A DNA stretch of 11,865 bases from Desulfobacteraceae bacterium (GTDB taxonomy: Bacteria; Desulfobacterota; Desulfobacteria; Desulfobacterales; JAUWMJ01). Positions 5,938 through 11,865 of this stretch are shown here, piece after piece (the first letter of the stretch is position 1; every line of letters begins with the position of its first letter). The DNA is taken from assembly GCA_030612225.1 (NCBI GenBank), contig JAUWOH010000063.1, forward strand, positions 1-11,865. The letters run 5' to 3'. A program made the position numbers and the translations under genes. Under the pieces are notes generated by a model, which did not search any database, had not been told where the DNA came from, and was given only the letters and a program-made list of their open reading frames with translations.

Positions 5938-6852
5938 GTGAAAATTACTGTTATCGGTGCAGGTGCCATGGGGAGCCTTTTCGGAGCTATTCTGGCCGAG
6001 TCGGGTGAGGATGTCCGGCTTTATGATATATGGGAAGAGCATGTTAAAGCCATAAATGAAAAAGGTCTTGATATTGAACTTAACGGCAAAACACGCTCGG
6101 TTAGTGTAAATGCAACTTCGGATAAAAGGCAGATAGGAAAAACAGACCTTGCCATTATTTTTGTCAAATCAACCCAGACGGTTGATGCTGCCAGGATAGC
6201 CTCAGAACTTGTGGGCAATAGCGGATTTGTATTGACTCTTCAGAATGGAATGGGTAATGCCGACATAATCGATGAAGTTATTGATCCTGGCCGAATCATT
6301 GCTGGAACCACATCCTACGGTGCTACAATGCTGGGACCGGGGAGTATTCGTCATGCAGGAACCGGACCGACTGTAATTGGAATGTGGACGGGTATTCAAA
6401 AAACCGGCATTGCCAAAATTACCGATGTATTTAATAAAGCAGGTATTGTCACTGAAACGGTTGATGATGTCCGAAGCGTAATCTGGGGAAAACTCCTTGT
6501 CAATGTCGGTATCAACGCCATTACAGCCTTAACCGGAATTAAAAACGGCCGAATTCTTGATCTTGCAGCAACAAAAGCGCTCTCTTGCGCTGCTGTTGAA
6601 GAAGCTTTGGAGGTTGCCAGAGCACAGGGTGTCAAAGTATCAGACAACACGGTTGAGCATGTTTTTCAGGTAGCCGAAGCCACCAGGAACAATCGTTCTT
6701 CCATGGGGCAGGATGTTGATAATAAACGTCAAACCGAAATCAGCGCAATTAACGGTGCAATAGTAAAAGAAGCTCAGAAACTTGGGGTTACAGTGCCGGT
6801 TAATCAGACATTGACTGCACTTGTTGAGACGCTGCAAGCACATTATGAATAA
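5938..6852 (+). CDS. panE: 2-dehydropantoate 2-reductase (ketopantoate reductase)
   Basis: NADPH-dependent reductase that turns ketopantoate into pantoate in pantothenate synthesis; cytosolic. It has 304 residues, the usual length. Start GTG with AAGGAG 7 nt upstream. The N-terminal Rossmann fold shows GAGAMGSLFG (7-16). The C-terminal half shows WGKLLVN with K185 and N189, N193, the RSSMGQD block (253-259), and E267, which corresponds to the conserved active-site glutamate (Lys176 and Glu256 in E. coli PanE). It lies 260 nt before panB, the enzyme that makes its substrate. Some KPR-family members reduce other 2-oxo acids, but the panB neighbour makes the pantothenate role likely. Confidence 0.93.
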   Translation: MKITVIGAGAMGSLFGAILAESGEDVRLYDIWEEHVKAINEKGLDIELNGKTRSVSVNATSDKRQIGKTDLAIIFVKSTQTVDAARIASELVGNSGFVLTLQNGMGNADIIDEVIDPGRIIAGTTSYGATMLGPGSIRHAGTGPTVIGMWTGIQKTGIAKITDVFNKAGIVTETVDDVRSVIWGKLLVNVGINAITALTGIKNGRILDLAATKALSCAAVEEALEVARAQGVKVSDNTVEHVFQVAEATRNNRSSMGQDVDNKRQTEISAINGAIVKEAQKLGVTVPVNQTLTALVETLQAHYE

Positions 6853-6914
6853 TCGGGTTGCAAGTTATTCGTAAGTGAATATTGATGAACTCGTAAAAAG
6901 TATCACCGATGGTG

Positions 6915-6989
6915 CCCACAGGAAATGCCCTTGGGGTGCTAAGTAGAAAGTTCCATATACGCCCCGCAGGAAGTGCCCTTGGGGTGCAA
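6915..6989 (+). repeat. Direct repeat pair, 48-nt offset
   Basis: The unit CCC-CAGGAA-TGCCCTTGGGGTGC occurs at 6915-6939 and 6963-6987 with only scattered differences. Each copy contains CCC and GGGG that can pair locally. Confidence 0.6.
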
Positions 6990-7078
6990 GGCGCAGTGGT
7001 TTTTCAGGGAATAGGCAATACATGTAGTATGCCTAGTTTCTGAAAAATCGCTGCAACGCAGTAGATGGGACTTTCTAC
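6943..7078. repeat. Nested inverted repeat upstream of panB
   Basis: Outer arms 6943-6956 / 7065-7078 match at 13 of 14, with the single difference compatible with G-U pairing on the + strand. Middle arms 6993-7010 / 7037-7054 match at 14 of 18, and the innermost TAGGCA / TGCCTA closes the fold near 7023. The left side is about 26 nt longer because it carries the second direct-repeat copy. The fold ends 34 nt before the panB start. Confidence 0.6.
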
Positions 7079-7112
7079 GACGCCATCAATACTGATTTAA
7101 GGAGAATAAGCA

Positions 7113-7964
7113 ATGAGCGATAAAAAAGTAACCGTTCTTGATGTTCAGCAGGCTAAGAAAGACGGACGAAAACTGGTCATGGTAACCGCATATGACTACC
7201 CTTTCGGATTGATGGCAGATGAGGCAGGTGTTGATATCGTCCTGATTGGCGATTCCCTGGGTATGGTAGTCATGGGACTGGAAGGCACTGTTGAAGTAAC
7301 CATGGAGCACATGATACATCATATCAGGGCAGTTGTTCGCGGCTGTAAAGGGCCACTTGTGGTAGGGGATATGCCGTTTATGAGCTATAACACTTCCATT
7401 CGGGAAGCGATAATAAACGCAGGCCGTCTGATGAAGGAAGGCGGTTGCGATGTTGTTAAGCTGGAAGGAGGTATTGACTTTGCAACGACTGTAGAAGGTA
7501 TTGTAAAAGCCGGCATCCCTGTTCAGGGACATATCGGTCTTACCCCTCAGACAGCCAGCGCCCTGGGAGGATTCAAGATGCAGGGCAAAGACGCCAAAGC
7601 AGCCATGCGAATTATCGACGACGCCAAAGCGCTGGAAGATGCCGGCGTATTTTCCATGATCCTCGAAGCTGTCCCAGCACCTCTTGGAAAACTCGTGGCA
7701 AAAGCTGTCAGCGTGCCTGTCATCGGAATCGGAGCCGGTGTTGATGTGGACGGACAGGTGCTGGTAACGCACGACATGATCGGATTATTTGACAAGTTCG
7801 TGCCTAAATTCGTCAAGCAGTATACTAAAATAAGACCGACTATTATCAATGCCCTCAAAGCTTATAAAGATGAAGTCGTTGAAGCATCCTTCCCCGGCAC
7901 TGAACATTCCTTTAAAATGTCTGACAAGGCTCTGGAGCAACTCAAAAAATTGATGCCATCGTAA
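7113..7964 (+). CDS. panB: 3-methyl-2-oxobutanoate hydroxymethyltransferase (PanB)
   Basis: First committed enzyme of pantothenate synthesis. It transfers a hydroxymethyl group from 5,10-methylene-tetrahydrofolate to 2-ketoisovalerate, the product of IlvD, to give ketopantoate. Cytosolic, Mg-dependent TIM barrel. It has 283 residues, about 20 more than the E. coli enzyme but within the family range. Start ATG with AAGGAG 8 nt upstream. Visible motifs: VTAYDYPFG (24-32), GDSLGM with metal ligand D47, GDMPFMSY with D86, KLEGG with E118, and ILEAVP with the probable catalytic E185. The final Ser codon and the TAA stop are formed by the TCGTAA of a repeat unit that starts at 7959. PanC and PanD are not in the window. 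Confidence 0.96.
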   Translation: MSDKKVTVLDVQQAKKDGRKLVMVTAYDYPFGLMADEAGVDIVLIGDSLGMVVMGLEGTVEVTMEHMIHHIRAVVRGCKGPLVVGDMPFMSYNTSIREAIINAGRLMKEGGCDVVKLEGGIDFATTVEGIVKAGIPVQGHIGLTPQTASALGGFKMQGKDAKAAMRIIDDAKALEDAGVFSMILEAVPAPLGKLVAKAVSVPVIGIGAGVDVDGQVLVTHDMIGLFDKFVPKFVKQYTKIRPTIINALKAYKDEVVEASFPGTEHSFKMSDKALEQLKKLMPS

Positions 7965-8269
7965 AAAGCTACAATATGCCGCTTTGTGGCACTGTAACCG
8001 AAAATAACTTATTTATTAAATCAGAAGGTTATGATATTGTTGTTCGAAAGTGATAAGTTTAAATATTGCTGATTATAGATAACACTATTTAAATATCGAA
8101 TATCGAACAAGAAATATCGAATGATGAAGTATGGAATCGCTTTGCTCCGCCACAAAACCGGCGGACAAGTCTGTCCTTTATATTATTAAAACGATAGAAT
8201 ACCTTACTTCGACATTGATTATTCCTTGTTCGATATTCTGCGGTTCAAAACAAACTCGTAAACATTGAT
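7959..8269 (+). repeat. Palindromic element, copy 2 (inverted partner at 2247-2553)
   Basis: It has the same architecture as copy 1 in the opposite orientation. The head unit is at 7959-8010. The core palindrome has arms GAATATCGAACAAG (8098-8111) and CTTGTTCGATATTC (8225-8238), which are perfect inverse complements over 14 nt. The tail extends to about 8269. The three aligned blocks total 163 identities in 176 positions with copy 1. The centre (8141-8194) carries a different hairpin, CCGCC facing GGCGG, instead of the module at 2341-2388. It starts inside the panB stop codon context. Confidence 0.8.
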
Positions 8270-8290
8270 CATCTCGCAAAAAGCTATAAT
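8265..8290 (+). promoter_or_regulatory. Weak candidate promoter for tilS
   Basis: A perfect TATAAT (8285-8290) is preceded by TTGATC (8265-8270), but the 14-nt spacing is short. The matching site in the head-unit copy at 7959 reads TACAAT, so one base change separates them. A start near 8297 would give a ~32-nt leader to tilS. Confidence 0.25.
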
Positions 8291-8310
8291 ACGCCACGTT
8301 GTGGCACTGT
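8274..8310 (+). repeat. Partial head-unit repeat next to tilS
   Basis: It begins TCGCAAAAAGCTATAAT and ends GTTGTGGCACTGT. It is identical to 7959-7995 at 32 of 37 positions and in the same orientation, so the two units bracket palindromic element copy 2 as direct repeats. It holds a perfect 5-bp hairpin, GCCAC-GTT-GTGGC (8293-8305). Confidence 0.65.
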
Positions 8311-8328
8311 GAGTAAAAAAAACTATTC

Positions 8329-9828
8329 ATGCCTTCTTCACATAAGAGTTACGGTAATAATCCTATCGAAAAAAAAATATTCCGAATTGTAGAAGAGACA
8401 ATTAAAAACCACAGAATGTTTGAGCCTAAGGATTCTGTCCTTGTTGGTGTTTCGGGTGGACCTGATTCCGTGGCTCTCCTTCACGTTCTTCTTAAAATCT
8501 CTTCAGGACTTTCTCTCACACTGGGTGTTGCACACTTAAATCACGGAATCCGCAGCTCTGATTCAGACCGGGATGCCGAGTTTGTTGCATCCCTTGCCGG
8601 AAAGTTTAAACTTCCCTTCTATATTAAAAAGAAAGATGTTCTCAGTTATAAAAAGCATCATAAGCTTTCACTGGAAGAAGCGGGCAGACGTGTTCGGTAC
8701 GAATTTTTTCATCAGATTGCCGGAGAAAATAAGTATAATAAAATAGCGCTTGGTCACCAGGGTAATGATAATGCGGAACTGGTACTTATGTATCTTTTCA
8801 GGGGAAGCGGACCAGTGGGGATTTCCGGCATACCACCTGTAAGGAACAATTTAAGTCAATATGGCATAATTGTACGTCCTTTTTTAGGATTAACCAGGCA
8901 TGAAATTATGGATTACCTGGCTGTAAAAAAACTGGAATATGTTATAGATACATCAAATGAAGATACAAAATTTCTTCGAAACAAAGTTCGCAGCAAGTTA
9001 ATTCCCTTAATAAAAGAATCATACAACCCCAGGATAATTGAAACAGTTAATCGTCTTTCATCTATTATCAGATCTGATGAAGAATGGATTGAGGATATAA
9101 TTACTCCTTTTTATGAAGATATTCTTTTATACTCAAAAGAAAAAGAGATTGTCCTTTCAATCCCGAAACTTGTTCGAATCCATATTGCTCCCAAAAGGCG
9201 GGTAATACGCAGAGCGATTGAAAACACAAAAGGGGATTTAAGGCGCATTACCTTTTCCCATATCGCTTCTGTTATAAAACTTCTAGAAAGAGTACCTGCT
9301 TTTGGAAGTCTTGGTCTTCCAGGCTCCATCACAGTAACAAGAAAAGAGGATACCCTTTATATTACATCAGGGGAAAAAGTGCGGTCAAAAACAGGCCCAG
9401 ACCTTCAAAATATCGAAAGGCCTTTGTTCGAATACACAATTCACAAGCCAGGTTCAAGCCCTGAGTCTTTGTGTATTAAAGAGACAGGTTCTCGTTTAAG
9501 ATTCTCTGTAATAAGCCCTAAAAATATTACAGATATCCAAAGTGCTGGACAACAGGTAGCTTTTTTTGATATGAGCAAACTGGCTTTTCCGTTAGTTGTC
9601 AGAAATTTTCGTCACGGTGATCGATTTACCCCTTTCGGGATGACCGGCTCACAAAAGCTTAAAAAATATTTTATCAATAACAAAATTTCCAGGACTAAGC
9701 GGGCAAATTGCCCTGTTCTTCTTAGCGCCAATAAAATTATCTGGGTAGTTGGCCACAGGCAGGATGAATTTGGAAAAGTTACACAATCAACCGAAAACGT
9801 GCTTAAAGTTCAGCTTTCACTTGCCTAA
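8329..9828 (+). CDS. tilS: tRNA(Ile)-lysidine synthase (TilS)
   Basis: ATP-dependent enzyme that attaches lysine to C34 of tRNA-Ile(CAU), so that the tRNA reads AUA and is charged with isoleucine; essential in most bacteria. It has 499 residues with all domains: N-terminal PP-loop SGGPDS (42-47), HLNHGIR (69-75), EEAGRRVRYEFF (116-127), an RNxxR motif in KFLRNKVRSKL, and the C-terminal domain with FRHGDRFTPFG and KLKKYF. The usual histidine/aspartate block (GHHADDxAE type) reads GHQGNDNAE (142-150), with Asn146 where the first Asp is common. ATG 8329 gives a normal N-terminus but has no clear Shine-Dalgarno; ATG 8416 would start only 11 residues before the PP-loop. It is followed after 65 nt by ftsH, a common pairing. 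Confidence 0.94.
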   Translation: MPSSHKSYGNNPIEKKIFRIVEETIKNHRMFEPKDSVLVGVSGGPDSVALLHVLLKISSGLSLTLGVAHLNHGIRSSDSDRDAEFVASLAGKFKLPFYIKKKDVLSYKKHHKLSLEEAGRRVRYEFFHQIAGENKYNKIALGHQGNDNAELVLMYLFRGSGPVGISGIPPVRNNLSQYGIIVRPFLGLTRHEIMDYLAVKKLEYVIDTSNEDTKFLRNKVRSKLIPLIKESYNPRIIETVNRLSSIIRSDEEWIEDIITPFYEDILLYSKEKEIVLSIPKLVRIHIAPKRRVIRRAIENTKGDLRRITFSHIASVIKLLERVPAFGSLGLPGSITVTRKEDTLYITSGEKVRSKTGPDLQNIERPLFEYTIHKPGSSPESLCIKETGSRLRFSVISPKNITDIQSAGQQVAFFDMSKLAFPLVVRNFRHGDRFTPFGMTGSQKLKKYFINNKISRTKRANCPVLLSANKIIWVVGHRQDEFGKVTQSTENVLKVQLSLA

Positions 9829-9878
9829 TTGACAATGATGATTACATTTATGGCTTGAAAATTCAGCAACAAGCAAAC

Positions 9879-9885
9879 AGGAGGT
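9879..9885 (+). promoter_or_regulatory. Strong ribosome binding site before a TTG start (ftsH)
   Basis: AGGAGGT at 9879-9885, essentially a full Shine-Dalgarno, precedes TTG 9894 by 8 nt. It supports the rare TTG start; no ATG or GTG in this frame lies near it. Confidence 0.75.
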
Positions 9886-9893
9886 AACATCTT

Positions 9894-11759
9894 TTGAACC
9901 CGTTTTATAAAAATCTGTCTTTATGGCTCGTCATCACACTTATGATGATCATGCTTTATAATCTTTTCAATCAACAGCAACTTTCAGAAACAAATATCAG
10001 TTACACGGAATTTCTTTCCATGGTTGAAAATGAACGCGTTGGTGAAGTAATTTTACAGGGACAGGAGCTCTTTGTAACGGATACCAACAGGAACCGCTTT
10101 AAGGTGTATGCTCCGCAGGACCCGGATCTTATTAAAATTCTAAGGGGAAAAGGCGTGACGATTCAGGCAAAACCCCCTGCTGAGTCGCCTTGGTATATGT
10201 CCATTCTTGTTTCATGGTTCCCAATGATAGTGCTCATTGGCGTATGGATATTTTTCATGCGGCAAATGCAGGCCGGGGGCGGCAAAGCCCTTTCTTTTGG
10301 AAAAAGCCGCGCCCGTTTGCAATCAGACAACAAGGATAAGGTGACATTCGAAGATGTGGCCGGAATAGAGGAGGCAAAAGAAGAGTTGGGTGAAATTATA
10401 GATTTCCTGAAAGAACCCAAAAAATTTACGCGTCTCGGTGGACGGATTCCTAAAGGAGTGCTCTTGATGGGACCTCCTGGAACCGGTAAAACTTTGCTGG
10501 CACGTGCCATTGCAGGGGAAGCCGATGTTCCGTTTTTCAGTATAAGCGGCTCTGATTTCGTGGAGATGTTTGTTGGAGTCGGTGCTTCGCGTGTCAGGGA
10601 TCTTTTTGTACAGGGCAAAAAAAATGCACCCTGTATTATATTTATTGATGAATTAGATGCGGTAGGAAGGCATAGAGGTGCCGGCCTCGGCGGAGGGCAT
10701 GATGAAAGAGAACAGACCTTGAACCAGCTCCTTGTTGAAATGGACGGATTTGAATCGAATGAAGGCGTTATCCTGATATCTGCCACAAACCGGCCAGATG
10801 TGCTTGATCCGGCTCTTCTACGCCCGGGGCGGTTTGACCGCCAGGTAGTAGTTTCCCTGCCGGATATCAGAGGCCGTGAAAAAATCCTTAAGGTTCATAT
10901 GAAAAAAACACCCATCACCCCTGATGTTGATCCGGTTGTGCTGGCAAAGGGGACTCCAGGTTTTTCAGGAGCTGACCTTGAAAATCTTGTAAACGAGGCT
11001 GCTCTTCTTGGTGCAAAAAGAGATAAAGAAAAGATAGACATGGCAGACTTTGAAGATGCCAAGGACAAAGTCTATATGGGTCTGGAACGAAAGTCGAAAG
11101 TTATCAAAGAAGAAGACAGAAAGGTTACGGCATACCACGAAGGCGGTCACGCACTTGTTGCCCGATTCCTGCCTGAAACTGATGTGGTTAACAAGATCAC
11201 CATCATTCCCAGGGGACATGCAGCAGGCATTACGTGGTTTTTGCCCGAAGAAAGGGATTTTAGATTTAAGGACCAGCTTGAAAGTGAACTGTCGGTTGCC
11301 TTTGGTGGACGTGCGGCTGAAGAGATTGTTTTTAAGCGCATAAGTACCGGTGCAGCCAACGATATTAAACAGGCAACGGATCTTGCCCAAAAGATGATAC
11401 GGAACTGGGGTATGAGTGAGAAGCTCGGCCCACTTTCCTATGCAAAAAATGAGGAACAAATTTTTCTTGGACGTGAGATCGCACAGCACCGAGATTTCTC
11501 AGATGAAACAGCGCGAAAGATTGATGAAGAAATCAGCAGCCTGATCGATGCGACATATCGTCAGGCCAAAAAGGTTTTAGAAAAAAACCTGGATATTCTT
11601 CACAAACTGGCTGAACTTCTGCTTGAAAAAGAAACTGTCCAGGGAAAAGAGTTAGACGAGCTTATTTTTTCCATGCGACCGGGAATAGAGCTTCCTTCAA
11701 TAAAACCTGAAGCCAAGATATACAACCCTAAGGCAGAGCCCGAACAACCGGCCACTTGA
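9894..11759 (+). CDS. ftsH: ATP-dependent zinc metalloprotease FtsH
   Basis: Membrane-anchored AAA+ protease that extracts and degrades misfolded membrane proteins and short-lived regulators. It has 621 residues, complete, and starts with TTG. Order: transmembrane helix 1 (about 8-25), a periplasmic domain, helix 2 (about 102-122), then the AAA+ module with Walker A GPPGTGKT (193-200), pore loop MFVGVG (225-230), Walker B IIFIDE with D252/E253, and the second region of homology with arginine fingers R310 and R313. The protease domain has HEGGH (415-419) and third zinc ligand D490, equivalent to E. coli His417, His421 and Asp495. HEGGH replaces the more common HEAGH but keeps HExxH. The tail after about 600 is Pro/Glu-rich and not conserved. 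It is likely co-transcribed with tilS. Confidence 0.97.
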   Translation: MNPFYKNLSLWLVITLMMIMLYNLFNQQQLSETNISYTEFLSMVENERVGEVILQGQELFVTDTNRNRFKVYAPQDPDLIKILRGKGVTIQAKPPAESPWYMSILVSWFPMIVLIGVWIFFMRQMQAGGGKALSFGKSRARLQSDNKDKVTFEDVAGIEEAKEELGEIIDFLKEPKKFTRLGGRIPKGVLLMGPPGTGKTLLARAIAGEADVPFFSISGSDFVEMFVGVGASRVRDLFVQGKKNAPCIIFIDELDAVGRHRGAGLGGGHDEREQTLNQLLVEMDGFESNEGVILISATNRPDVLDPALLRPGRFDRQVVVSLPDIRGREKILKVHMKKTPITPDVDPVVLAKGTPGFSGADLENLVNEAALLGAKRDKEKIDMADFEDAKDKVYMGLERKSKVIKEEDRKVTAYHEGGHALVARFLPETDVVNKITIIPRGHAAGITWFLPEERDFRFKDQLESELSVAFGGRAAEEIVFKRISTGAANDIKQATDLAQKMIRNWGMSEKLGPLSYAKNEEQIFLGREIAQHRDFSDETARKIDEEISSLIDATYRQAKKVLEKNLDILHKLAELLLEKETVQGKELDELIFSMRPGIELPSIKPEAKIYNPKAEPEQPAT

Positions 11760-11865
11760 TAAAGATATCTTAAGTTCAGATATCGTTAAGTAGTTGAGTC
11801 GTTGATTGGTTAAGTAGTATAAAAATACAATATTATCAACACGCTGCAAACTCTTATTTTCTGAG
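11760..11865. other. Tail downstream of ftsH with small repeats
   Basis: A 7-bp hairpin, GATATCT (11764-11770) and AGATATC (11778-11784) around a 7-nt loop, follows the stop without a T-run. GTTAAGTAGT then occurs twice, at 11785-11794 and 11809-11818. No coding sequence can be supported before the window ends. Confidence 0.5.

Larger units (their letters stand above)
6853..7112. other. Folded repeat region between panE and panB
   Basis: TCGTAAAAAG (6891-6900) is followed by a pair of 27-nt direct repeats 48 nt apart and a long fold. GTAGAAAGTTCCAT (6943-6956) can pair with ATGGGACTTTCTAC (7065-7078) at 13 of 14 positions. Inside it, the 18-nt arms 6993-7010 and 7037-7054 pair at 14 of 18, closing on TAGGCA...TGCCTA (7012-7034). 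The panB Shine-Dalgarno AAGGAG lies at 7099-7104. No gene or known riboswitch is recognised. Confidence 0.55.
7965..8328. other. Repeat-filled spacer between panB and tilS
   Basis: This 364-nt gap is almost entirely palindromic element copy 2 plus a partial duplicate of its head unit at 8274-8310. I see no gene. A TATAAT at 8285-8290 inside the partial duplicate is the only promoter-like element. No T-tract terminator after panB is evident. Confidence 0.6.

Noticed and set aside
6853..7112. Riboswitch upstream of panB
   Set aside because: No known riboswitch core is recognisable, and the fold and direct repeats look more like a dispersed palindromic repeat.
7086..7772. 228-residue minus-strand ORF opposite panB
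   Set aside because: It is antisense to a clear PanB and rich in His, Cys and Asn without any recognisable motif, so it is a shadow frame.
2247..8269. Composite transposon with the two elements as terminal insertion sequences
   Set aside because: The elements carry no transposase or ORF and are only ~300 nt, and I could not see target-site duplications at the outer ends.
9829..9860. Promoter for ftsH from the perfect TTGACA at 9829-9834, or a heat-shock promoter at CTTGAAA (9854-9860)
   Set aside because: No -10 box lies at a suitable distance from TTGACA, and no CCCCAT-type box follows CTTGAAA before the ribosome binding site.
10163..10786. 207-residue minus-strand ORF opposite ftsH
   Set aside because: Antisense to the highly conserved AAA+ domain of FtsH, with low-complexity Ser/Pro composition; not a gene.
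10965..11489. 174-residue minus-strand ORF opposite ftsH
   Set aside because: Antisense to the conserved protease domain with no motif or start signal of its own.

Overview
The window carries eight protein-coding genes, all on the + strand, separated by unusually repeat-rich intergenic DNA. Gene content and order suggest a Gram-negative, probably anaerobic bacterium, perhaps of the Desulfobacterota. The clues are a tilS-ftsH pair, a small-subunit-type TRAP transporter, moderate GC in genes with AT-rich spacers, and many palindromic intergenic repeats. The taxonomic placement is an inference. No rRNA, tRNA, CRISPR array, transposase or phage gene is visible.

Layout. 1-414: intergenic DNA with a 13-nt direct repeat, a hairpin and a sigma70-like promoter. 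415-2088: ilvD, dihydroxy-acid dehydratase. 2089-2581: spacer holding palindromic element copy 1. 2582-5592: a three-gene TRAP transporter (dctP, dctQ, dctM), with a long imperfect palindrome between dctP and dctQ. 5593-5937: a second type of palindromic element. 5938-6852: panE, ketopantoate reductase. 6853-7112: another folded repeat. 7113-7964: panB, ketopantoate hydroxymethyltransferase. 7965-8328: palindromic element copy 2, inverted relative to copy 1. 8329-9828: tilS. 9894-11759: ftsH. 11760-11865: a short repeat-bearing tail.

Function. IlvD makes 2-ketoisovalerate. PanB adds a hydroxymethyl group to it, giving ketopantoate, and PanE reduces that to pantoate, so the left two thirds holds a linear route from valine synthesis to pantothenate/CoA. 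The TRAP transporter sits inside this set. Its substrate cannot be read from sequence, but an organic acid (possibly a 2-oxo acid) would fit. TilS (lysidine in tRNA-Ile) and FtsH (membrane AAA+ protease) form a separate housekeeping pair.

The most unusual part is non-coding. Two copies of a ~300-nt element lie in opposite orientation around dctPQM-panE-panB. The core hairpin of one copy recurs inside a third element with unrelated arms, which points to a modular family of palindromic repeats. The dctP-dctQ palindrome differs between its arms mainly by changes that keep G-U pairs in the + strand RNA.
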